DNA of 64,000 bases from NCBI RefSeq assembly GCF_003610635.1, contig NZ_RAQJ01000003.1, positions 124,001 to 188,000 of the forward strand. The letters run 5' to 3'. The translations under genes were made by a program, and so were the position numbers. The stretch is from Ichthyenterobacterium magnum. Its GTDB lineage: Bacteria > Bacteroidota > Bacteroidia > Flavobacteriales > Flavobacteriaceae. This document shows positions 36,960-43,925 of this stretch, piece after piece (the first letter of the stretch is position 1; every line of letters begins with the position of its first letter). The notes beneath the pieces were generated by a model, which worked only from the letters and a program-made list of their open reading frames with translations, was not told where the DNA came from and searched no databases.

Positions 36960-37922
36960 TTATTGTAATTTTGAAAGCCAACGTATACTATTTAAAAGTA
37001 AACTCGCATTGTCTGCCTTAGGATCGTGTATTGTAACAGGCACTTTTTTTCCTTTTATAATTAAATTTAAACTTCTAAAAAGACCTTGGTCTGTACAAAC
37101 GATAACTCTACCTGCTCCATATATAAAACCAAGCATTCCTGCATACGAATTGGATTGCTCTTCTATGTCTATACTACTATTAGTTGTTGGTGTGTAATTA
37201 ATAGTATTTTTAGGAAAAGATAGTATGTTGTCTTCAGGGTTTCTAAATACAGCAGCACCGCAATAAAAGCGTATGTTTTTTGGGGTAATAGTTTTGTCCA
37301 AACTTGCTTTAAACATATCATGTGAACTATTTAACATATTATTTTTATCATTCATTAAAAAATGCCCACATTTACCGCTTTCACTAGTATGATATTGATT
37401 TTGGTACGCATAGCCATCTCTAAACTTAACACTAAATGCTTCTAATAACGGTAATGCTCCACTACCATTTGGAAAGTGACTTAAAAAAAGGAAAAGACTA
37501 CCACCGTTAAAAACATATTTGCCAATGGCTTCTACCTCTTCATTTTTCAAAGGTGACTTGTAAAGTACTTCTTCAAACTCACCATTCTTAAGTATTATTT
37601 TATCATTAGGCATTCCATGAAGAATTAGTAAGTCTGGTTTTACTAAATCCAAATATGTTGCATCTAGCTTATTTTTTGTAAACTCAATATTAAATCCATC
37701 AGCATCAATAATTCTAAACATTTCTCTAGCGGTTATCTTTCCAGAAGGTTTTGAATATATAGTATTATGAGCTTCATCAAAAAGGATTTTTTTGTAATGT
37801 GTGCCTTTTAAAGATTTAAATTGGTAATTAAAAAGAGTATCTATTTCTGCATCAATTGTATCTTGTCCATAGGATAAAACATATGCAAATAATAATACCA
37901 ATAGGTATGATGTTTTTTTCAT
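36960..37922 (-). CDS. exported GATase1-like domain protein (DUF4350/GldG-like)
   Basis: A 320-residue exported protein with a signal peptide ending near LSYGQ (about residue 19). Residues about 45-180 have the class-I glutamine-amidotransferase-like fold found in DUF4350, GldG and ThuA-like proteins: ILFDEAHNT, DGFNIEF, PDLLILHGMP, then IGKYVFNGGSLFLFLSHFP. GAGRVIVCTDQGLF near residue 275 is a further element of that group. There is no catalytic Cys-His-Glu triad that I can see, so it may bind rather than cleave. It is downstream of the small retropepsin-like gene in the same direction (49-base gap) and probably shares its promoter. Confidence 0.65.
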   Translation of the reverse strand: MKKTSYLLVLLFAYVLSYGQDTIDAEIDTLFNYQFKSLKGTHYKKILFDEAHNTIYSKPSGKITAREMFRIIDADGFNIEFTKNKLDATYLDLVKPDLLILHGMPNDKIILKNGEFEEVLYKSPLKNEEVEAIGKYVFNGGSLFLFLSHFPNGSGALPLLEAFSVKFRDGYAYQNQYHTSESGKCGHFLMNDKNNMLNSSHDMFKASLDKTITPKNIRFYCGAAVFRNPEDNILSFPKNTINYTPTTNSSIDIEEQSNSYAGMLGFIYGAGRVIVCTDQGLFRSLNLIIKGKKVPVTIHDPKADNASLLLNSIRWLSKLQ

Positions 37923-37971
37923 AGCGCCATTGTTTAATTCTTAAACATTATAATATATTTATTTTTTGATT

Positions 37972-38511
37972 CTACTCTTTTAAATAAAGTACCAAATTAG
38001 AGTAGTCAATGATTGCCTCATTATTAGTAAGGATATCGGCACCAATAATGCCATCTATCTCAGTAATACCAATACTCTTATAAGCAATATTAATATGATC
38101 TAAACTCATAAGGTATAATAGTGTATTAGATAATTTTAGCGTATCACCAATTATTAACTCATTGCCATCCGATTCTTGTGTTACAATATCAGTACCTCCT
38201 GCTCCTGTAGCTGTTTCATTAGAAGCTTTAGATTGCATGATAAATTTTTCTTTCCGATTTTGTTCTATAACAGTCGCTCCAGCTCCTGTATCTAAAATAA
38301 AATCCCCTTCAATACCATTAAGAATTCCCTTTAAATGTAAATGACCTGCAGCACTTTTGGTCATTTGTATTTTTACATAGTCATTAGATAGAAGACTATC
38401 TTCTAAACTGAATTTTGTAGTTTTCATATCATTCTTAATATTATTGTTTTTTTGACCGCATCCAATCATAAAAACAGTTAGTATAAGTATAATAAAGTAT
38501 TTTTTTCTCAT
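37972..38511 (-). CDS. retropepsin-like aspartic protease lipoprotein
   Basis: A 179-residue lipoprotein with lipobox VFMIGC at about residue 18. It holds a single aspartyl-protease domain: GDFILDTGAGATVIEQ (Asp74-Thr-Gly), then EIDGIIGADILTNNEAIIDY, the hydrophobic Gly flap pair of the family. One catalytic Asp per chain means it would have to work as a dimer, unlike the two-domain relative at 29494. The frame is open 7 codons upstream but ATG at 38511 gives the right signal peptide. It is preceded by element copy E and thus faces the block from its far side. Confidence 0.82.
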   Translation of the reverse strand: MRKKYFIILILTVFMIGCGQKNNNIKNDMKTTKFSLEDSLLSNDYVKIQMTKSAAGHLHLKGILNGIEGDFILDTGAGATVIEQNRKEKFIMQSKASNETATGAGGTDIVTQESDGNELIIGDTLKLSNTLLYLMSLDHINIAYKSIGITEIDGIIGADILTNNEAIIDYSNLVLYLKE

Positions 38512-38529
38512 TTCATAATTTGTAAAAAA

Positions 38530-38575
38530 CAAAATTATAAAACATCGTTTGCTTGTAAGTGGTAAAAATTGCTAA
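38530..38575 (-). promoter_or_regulatory. element copy E: TTAGCAAT box plus TATAATTTTG on the minus strand
   Basis: Read on the minus strand, TTAGCAATTTTTACC begins at 38575 and TTTG begins 42 bases later (38533-38530). Here the -7 box is a perfect TAnnTTTG (TAATTTTG). The start codon of the retropepsin-like gene lies 18 bases beyond. It is the only copy in reverse orientation and the last one, marking the right end of the block. The 38512-38812 gap otherwise holds no gene. Confidence 0.72.
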
Positions 38576-38766
38576 AACAAACCTATTGGTGTAGCGCAAT
38601 TTTTTATAAAGTTAGATTTGGGTCTAGTTACTTCCCGATACAATATTTAACTATCCTTATGTCTATTGACGTTAAGGCATTTGGGCAACAAATAGGGTGC
38701 AAAAAATACATAAAAAGAATAAATAAAGAGTAAACATCAATAAATTGAGCTACTAATATAGCACAA

Positions 38767-38792
38767 AAAAAACCGCTCGATTAGAGCGGTTT
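38767..38792 (-). terminator. terminator after the DUF6266 gene
   Basis: A 9-base perfect stem AAACCGCTC / GAGCGGTTT with 5-base loop. On the minus strand it is followed by a run of T (A-run 38764-38772 on the plus strand). It lies 20 bases beyond the DUF6266 stop. Confidence 0.88.
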
Positions 38793-38812
38793 CCAAATAA
38801 AAACACCAAGCA

Positions 38813-39454
38813 TTAATTAGCTGTACCAGAGCCTAAATAAATACTGTTTGATACTTGACTACCATCAGCAGTAATAAACGCCATAAATAACTCTACCGTA
38901 TCTCCTGCATAAGTTGTTGGGATTGAAACAATTTGAGAACCTACTGTTCTGTCTGCTCCATCAAGTAAAGAAATAGATTCCTTTTTTGAGGGATTGTAAA
39001 CCAACAACATCGCTTTATCAGTTGCATTTGCGTTACCTTCGGCAGAGTTATCATCCCACCCAAAAGTTACTTCTCCAGCAGTTGCTAAATCAGTCGTCGG
39101 GTTTAACGCACCAGATAAACCTCCGCGACTTACTAAAGCGTTTGGATAGTCAACAACAAAGTTAGGTTCTGTACCTGTAATCGCATTATTCAACACATAC
39201 GACATTGCAGCATTAAATTCTGTTTTCTTAACTGCTAATCCTTTATACCCTAACTTAATAAAAGGCTTTACAGCCTGTAAAAATTCTAAAGTGGCAGTAA
39301 ACTTTGTTCTTTGGTTTACTTGACCAACAGTTCTTGGATTGGCTACACTTGAGGGTTTAATTCTAATGTAATCAATTCCTTTCCAGCTTCCACCGATAAC
39401 GTTTCCAACCTTACCTGAAAGCCCTCCTAAAATACCTTGGGAAATTTTACCCAT
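38813..39454 (-). CDS. DUF6266 family protein
   Basis: A 213-residue protein without signal peptide. The start MGKISQGILGGLSGKVGNVI, then GIDYIRIKPSSVANPRT and RTKFTATLEFL, is the signature of DUF6266, a family of unknown function found in Bacteroidota, often next to mobile elements. The second half is beta-rich with GWDDNSAEGNANATDKAMLL, resembling the strands of a small Ig-like fold. It is flanked by its own terminator and by an upstream inverted repeat, so it is an independent unit between the hydrolase block and the metal island. Confidence 0.85.
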   Translation of the reverse strand: MGKISQGILGGLSGKVGNVIGGSWKGIDYIRIKPSSVANPRTVGQVNQRTKFTATLEFLQAVKPFIKLGYKGLAVKKTEFNAAMSYVLNNAITGTEPNFVVDYPNALVSRGGLSGALNPTTDLATAGEVTFGWDDNSAEGNANATDKAMLLVYNPSKKESISLLDGADRTVGSQIVSIPTTYAGDTVELFMAFITADGSQVSNSIYLGSGTAN

Positions 39455-39487
39455 AACATAAATAATTTAAATGAAACTTATTTTTCT

Positions 39488-39528
39488 TCGGACTTGGTAC
39501 GGACTTAACACGAAGTTGTACCTTCCGA
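39488..39528. repeat. imperfect inverted repeat upstream of DUF6266
   Basis: TCGGA..GGTAC (39488-39500) faces GTACC.TCCGA (39518-39528), and CTTCG (39486-39490) faces CGAAG (39511-39515). GGACTT is also repeated directly at 39490 and 39501. It may be an operator or a recombination remnant. Confidence 0.35.
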
Positions 39529-39579
39529 CTGAATATATGGCAAGTTTTATGCTATTCGTTAGATATGGATTTTGTTGCT

Positions 39580-40020
39580 TTAGATTGCTTCTTTTTGCAT
39601 TTTAGAAAATAAACTTTGAATGTATGATACTTTCAAATCTGCCATTTTTGAAATGACTTTTTGAAGTTCGGCTTCTTTTTTACTAATCGCTGACACTATA
39701 TTAATATGCTTTTGCAATTGAAATTCATTATTTATTAATGATATAAAACTATTTTTTAGAGTATTTCTGCAATCATCTATTGAAATAAACGGAATAACAC
39801 TTCCTTTTAAATGGTAAGCGTAAAAACCGCCTATTTGTAACATCATAGATAAGTTAAAAAGTGTGTGTTTTACCTCTTCTGTTGTAGTATTGACAACGAA
39901 ACAGTTAGCACAGGATTTTAAGAGTGGTTTTCCGCTGTTTAGCCCTTTGTTTAGTATAAAAAAATGAGGGTTTGAGTAAGCTTTTCCGACTTGGTGTGTT
40001 TTTAGTTCAAAAGTTGACAT
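39580..40020 (-). CDS. DUF6943-like protein
   Basis: A 146-residue cytosolic protein. The pattern SNPHFFILNKGLNSGKPLLK, followed by SCANCFVV with a Cys pair, matches a Bacteroidota family I believe is DUF6943, common in conjugative and other mobile elements. The C-terminal 60 residues are helical (SLINNEFQLQKHINIVSAIS). The frame is open 34 codons upstream, but that part is low-complexity with a repeated GCTTCGCTACGCTTCG segment, so I prefer the ATG at 40018-40020 (MSTFELKTHQVGK). The function is unknown. Confidence 0.65.
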   Translation of the reverse strand: MSTFELKTHQVGKAYSNPHFFILNKGLNSGKPLLKSCANCFVVNTTTEEVKHTLFNLSMMLQIGGFYAYHLKGSVIPFISIDDCRNTLKNSFISLINNEFQLQKHINIVSAISKKEAELQKVISKMADLKVSYIQSLFSKMQKEAI

Positions 40021-40769
40021 AGCTATCCAATTTAAAATTGCTTCGCTACGCTTCGCGCCATTATTTTTTTTTGAAAAGAAAAAAGATAGCCATAGTTGTT
40101 GTGGCGTGGGTAAGGCTGTCAAGGTTTTTGGATAAAAGTTTTTTTATTGAATGACTAAATCAAAAAAAAAGGTATTGAAAAAAGTTTTATTCAAAACCCG
40201 TAGGGCTTGACCTTTATAGCCTTGTGCGGTTGGCAGAGGTAGCCACATATATTTGCCATCTTTTTTTATTTTAATATTTCAAATTGGTTTAAACTTGATT
40301 GAAATTGCCTTTAACTTTTCTGGGGAATTAACACTTAAAAAAATAGGTTGCATTTTGTTATTAAGTGTTGGATGAAGCGTTTGTATGGGTAGCGTTTTAA
40401 ATAGTTGTTTGATAAAACAGCATTTAAACAAGCTACTTATACAGGACTTTTAGACAATAGCTAATTGCTTTTTTTGAGGCACGAGAAAAAGCAATATGCT
40501 ATGGGGTATTACTACACTTTATAAACCTATTTTTTTATAACCGCTGACTTGGGTGGTGGGGAAAAGTGGACTTTTATATTTGTTAACGAAATGAAACAAA
40601 CAAAGACTTGAGGTAAGGAATACTTGGACTTAACGATGGTTTTGTGCAGCTTGAATGAGGTAACGAATATTATTATCAATTAACGGAAACCTTAAAATGT
40701 TCAAATGTTTAATGTTAGTTCAAAATGTGGTTTAATGTACGGAAGTGCGCGTTGGAATAGCGGATATTT

Positions 40770-40861
40770 TACATAATACCAGTTATAGCTACAAAATGCA
40801 TTAATACTGCGATAGCAAACCTTTGAAAAGTGCCGTTTGCTACTATAACTTGTATTATGTA
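40770..40861. repeat. long nested palindrome
   Basis: Outer arms of 19 bases (40770-40788 TACATAATACCAGTTATAG and 40843-40861) match with one mismatch. Inner arms AGCAAAC (40814-40820) and GTTTGCT (40835-40841) are perfect with a 14-base loop. The whole could fold into a cruciform or a transcript hairpin of about 92 bases. Confidence 0.85.
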
Positions 40862-41094
40862 ACATAGCTTGGGTGAGTTTAGGGTTTTATGATAAAATAA
40901 TAACAGAATAGCTTTTTGCAGTTTGGTTTGATTTTATGAAAACCAAAGCTGTAATATGCTATTACCTTAAAGACGAAAAAAACGCTAAACTTGTTTGGTG
41001 AGCGGAACAACACAAAAGACAGAGGATTTTGAGCTTTCGTCAGGCTCAAGACAAGGCAAGCGAAAAAACTGGGTTTTGGGTTGTGGGGAATAAA

Positions 41095-41120
41095 AAAGAG
41101 CCTTCCGAAAAAGACTCTTT
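41095..41120 (-). terminator. terminator ending the metal-resistance operon
   Basis: Stem AAAGAG.CTT / AAG.CTCTTT with one mismatch and loop CCGAAA, followed on the minus strand by TTTTTTATTC. It lies 10 bases past the stop of the HMA lipoprotein gene. Confidence 0.65.
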
Positions 41121-41129
41121 CATTATTGC

Positions 41130-41624
41130 TTAATGGTCGTGATTTGAATGGTCATCACTTTCTTCTTCACCAGATTGATTCATCATCATTTCGTGGTCGT
41201 ATTTACAACAACCTGGTAAACCATCATATGCTTCTTCATCACCTGCTACTTTTTCGGTATCATATCCTGAAGCTGCGATTGCTTTATGGATTGCCATTGC
41301 ATCGGTTTTTGTATCATCAAAAGACACATCAATCTTCTTTTTATCGACATCCCAATTAGCACTTGCAACACCTTCAACACCGTTAGCTGCTTTTTCGATA
41401 GTGTTTTTACACATTCCGCAATTTCCTCTTACACCAAAAGACAGGTCTGTCATTGCCATATCTTTTGACATTTCAGTAGTTGTGGTTTCTGTTTCTTTTT
41501 TGGTTTCGTTTTTACAACTTGTTAAACCTAATGCTGCTATTACAGCTACACTTAAAATTACTTTTTTACTCACGTCGATTACATTTTTGTTTTTGTGTTC
41601 GTGATTTTTCTTTGAAAAATTCAT
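41130..41624 (-). CDS. HMA-domain metal-binding lipoprotein
   Basis: A 164-residue exported protein. A hydrophobic segment (VILSVAVIAALGLTSC) ends in a lipobox at about residue 37. Residues about 60-125 are a heavy-metal-associated (MerP/Atx1-like) domain with metal-binding RGNCGMCKNTIEKAA and the GVEGVASANWDVDKKKIDV strand pair. The tail (residues 130-164) has GLPGCCKYDHEMMM and a His-rich end (DDHSNHDH), suggesting extra Cu or Zn binding. It is last in the copper operon and probably hands metal to the Cus pump or buffers it in the periplasm. Confidence 0.87.
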   Translation of the reverse strand: MNFSKKNHEHKNKNVIDVSKKVILSVAVIAALGLTSCKNETKKETETTTTEMSKDMAMTDLSFGVRGNCGMCKNTIEKAANGVEGVASANWDVDKKKIDVSFDDTKTDAMAIHKAIAASGYDTEKVAGDEEAYDGLPGCCKYDHEMMMNQSGEEESDDHSNHDH

Positions 41625-41656
41625 TGTTTAAAATTTAATTGTTATTACTTGATTTA

Positions 41657-43435
41657 TTATTCTATTACTTGTTTTACTTCACCACAGGTTAGCATTGCTT
41701 CGCCAAAATATGGATTGATTACTTTTTCTTCTTTGCTTAACCAATAAGCACCATTATTGTTATCTGCCATTGGACAAAATTCTACATAGACCTTTTCATT
41801 GATACCAAATAGTTGTACAGCATTGATTAGATGTGATGATAAATGTTTAAAATGGTCTCTTTGTGATTTTATATCGGACGTTTCAGAAATTGAAGTTGCA
41901 GAAGATTTTATTTCGCCTTCTAATGACATCCAATGGTTATGCGCCTTATTATCTGACAACAATTTCATATCTACTTTGTTCAATTTATTTAATAAAGTTG
42001 TTGTGTTTGCTGAAGTACTTATTGAATCTTCTTTTACTAAAGCATCTTTTAAATTGATATACGCATTGTAAACACTATTTAACTGTTGTTGAAATTTCTC
42101 TGATACTTCCAAACGCTCATTCATATTAGTGTGGTCACTTTCTTTGTTAGATGCATTGTTATCCATACCTAAATGACCTTCGTGTCCAGTCATTACTTTA
42201 CCACCATCTTTATTCATCATAGACTTTTTGCCTTGTAATTGTGCTGCTGCATCAACCGTAAATGTTCCGTTAGTCACTATTTCATTTCCAACAAATAAAC
42301 CTTCTACAACTTCATATTCATTACCAATTTGATTGCCTAATTTAATTTCACGCATTTCAAAAATAGGTTGGTCTGGATTTGTTTTAAGGTACACCACAGA
42401 ACGTTCACCTGTCCATAATACAGAAGATGCAGGAATTGATAATACTTCATCATTTTTAGCTGTACTGCCTTCAATATTTGCGGTTACAAACATTCCTGGT
42501 TTAAATACATCGTCCTTATTGCTTAAAACAACACGTAAGGTTACAGTTCTTGTTTTCGTGTTTAAAACTGGGTCAATGAAATCAACTTTACCTTTAAATT
42601 CCTTGTTAGGATAAGCGTTGGTTGTAATCATCACTTCCTGTCCTTTTTTAAAGCGGTCAATCTGATTTTCATACACATCAAAATTTCCCCAAACTGTGTT
42701 GAGATTGGCAATTTTTAATAAGGGTTGTCCTTGTTTGATGTAATCGCCTTGCTCTACCAATTTTTCTGTAACAGTACCCGAAACGGTTGCATAAACAGGA
42801 AAGTTTTCTTTTACTTTTCCTGTTTCTTCAATCTGGTTGATTTGATTTTCAGAGAGTTTCCATAATTTAAATTTATTACGGACTGCTTTGTATAAAGCAG
42901 GTTGAGATTCTTTTAAAGAAGCTGCTGTGATTAATTCTTGTTGTGCTGCATAGAGTTCTGGCGAATAAATGGTTGCCAATAATTGACCTTTACGAACTTC
43001 TTCGCCTGTAAAACTCACATTCAAACGTTCAATTCTTCCAGCGAAATAACTTACCTGTACTGCATTGGCTTCTTCGTTTTCAGCAATTTTACCAGATAAC
43101 TTTATGGTGTTGCCTTCAACATTTCCCTTGCCTACAACAGTTGTTTGAATATTGGCTAATGCCATCGCATTTTCTGTTAGTTTAAATTGGTCTGCCATTA
43201 AGCCATCACTTCCGCTTTCCGCAGGAATTAAATCCATACCACAAATGGGGCAGTCGCCTGGCTCTGGTTGCATAATCTGTGGATGCATAGAACACGTCCA
43301 CATTTGATTGGTTGCTGCAACCGCATCGTGATTATGGTCTATTTCTTCATTTGATGAGCCACCAAAAAGCAACCAACCCAATAACACACCTACTACGAGT
43401 ATGCCAATATATATGACTATTTTATTATTTTTCAT
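41657..43435 (-). CDS. CusB-like efflux adaptor with heavy-metal-binding and DUF3347 domains
   Basis: A 592-residue periplasmic membrane-fusion protein for a Cu/Ag RND pump. An N-terminal membrane helix (about 6-25) precedes a small metal-binding domain, WTCSMHPQIMQPEPGDC with PICGMDL. The adaptor core follows (VQVSYFAGRIERLNVSFTGE, GDYIKQGQPLLKIANLNTVW, KPGMFVTANIEG). Residues about 440-592 form a DUF3347-type domain and a Cys/His-containing tail (VEFCPMADNNNGAYWL), often found fused to CusB in Bacteroidota. It overlaps the DUF305 gene by 11 bases. It should link the CusA-type and CusC-type proteins encoded upstream in the operon. Confidence 0.9.
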   Translation of the reverse strand: MKNNKIVIYIGILVVGVLLGWLLFGGSSNEEIDHNHDAVAATNQMWTCSMHPQIMQPEPGDCPICGMDLIPAESGSDGLMADQFKLTENAMALANIQTTVVGKGNVEGNTIKLSGKIAENEEANAVQVSYFAGRIERLNVSFTGEEVRKGQLLATIYSPELYAAQQELITAASLKESQPALYKAVRNKFKLWKLSENQINQIEETGKVKENFPVYATVSGTVTEKLVEQGDYIKQGQPLLKIANLNTVWGNFDVYENQIDRFKKGQEVMITTNAYPNKEFKGKVDFIDPVLNTKTRTVTLRVVLSNKDDVFKPGMFVTANIEGSTAKNDEVLSIPASSVLWTGERSVVYLKTNPDQPIFEMREIKLGNQIGNEYEVVEGLFVGNEIVTNGTFTVDAAAQLQGKKSMMNKDGGKVMTGHEGHLGMDNNASNKESDHTNMNERLEVSEKFQQQLNSVYNAYINLKDALVKEDSISTSANTTTLLNKLNKVDMKLLSDNKAHNHWMSLEGEIKSSATSISETSDIKSQRDHFKHLSSHLINAVQLFGINEKVYVEFCPMADNNNGAYWLSKEEKVINPYFGEAMLTCGEVKQVIE

Positions 43436-43907
43436 TCTCTAATCGTTTTATCATTGCTTTCATTTCTTCTATTTCTTTACGTTGTGCTTTTATAATGTCT
43501 TCTGCTAATTTTTTAACTTCTGGGTCTTGAATATCTGCTCTTTCACTTGTTAAAATAGCGATAGAATGATGTGGTATCATTGCTTTCATCCATAGTACGT
43601 CACCAATGATTGGTGCTTGTGTTCTTACTAATCCTAATGCACCTACAAACAGGATAAAACTACCTGCAAGTATGGCTATGTTTTTCTTTCTATCATTATA
43701 CATTTTTCGCATAAAAAACCACATTATTACTGCCATTGCTGAAATACCTAAACAGGTCATATAAAATCGGGTTAAGCTAAACCACACGTGGTCTATTGCA
43801 TAGGTGTTTAGATACATTGTGATGTACATTGCTACAAATGAGCAAGCCAACATTATAAAGAAGGTTTTGTAATTTCCTTTGTTTGAGTGTTCTTTTGAAT
43901 TTTCCAT
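43425..43907 (-). CDS. DUF305 family membrane protein
   Basis: A 160-residue protein with three to four membrane helices in the first 105 residues and a DUF305-type C-terminal helix pair: MKAMIPHHSIAILTSERADI, then KLAEDIIKAQRKEIEEMKAM. The His-His and Met residues in this motif are thought to bind metal; DUF305 genes are recurrent in copper and silver resistance clusters. It overlaps the adaptor gene by 11 bases and follows the copper ATPase by 18 bases. Confidence 0.88.
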   Translation of the reverse strand: MENSKEHSNKGNYKTFFIMLACSFVAMYITMYLNTYAIDHVWFSLTRFYMTCLGISAMAVIMWFFMRKMYNDRKKNIAILAGSFILFVGALGLVRTQAPIIGDVLWMKAMIPHHSIAILTSERADIQDPEVKKLAEDIIKAQRKEIEEMKAMIKRLENEK

Positions 43908-43925
43908 AATTATTTGATTTTATAG

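Larger units (their letters stand above)
40021..41129. other. 1.1-kb non-coding junction next to the metal island
   Basis: No frame with coding character on either strand. Base composition is patchy, with GC-richer stretches (40190-40250, 40740-40760, 41030-41090) unlike neighbouring gaps. It contains the long palindrome at 40770 and a terminator at 41095. I take it to be the edge of a mobile element, perhaps with transfer or integration sites, but I see no recombinase gene or clear att repeat. Confidence 0.5.

Noticed and set aside
38581-38620. Sixth copy of the promoter element (GCAATTTTTTATAAAG)
   Set aside because: It lacks the TTAGCAA start and the spaced TTTG, and has no gene downstream in that direction at the right distance.
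40021-40122. Longer N terminus for the DUF6943-like protein
   Set aside because: The upstream extension is repetitive (GCTTCGCTACGCTTCG) and Ser/Phe/Lys-rich, unlike the rest of the protein.
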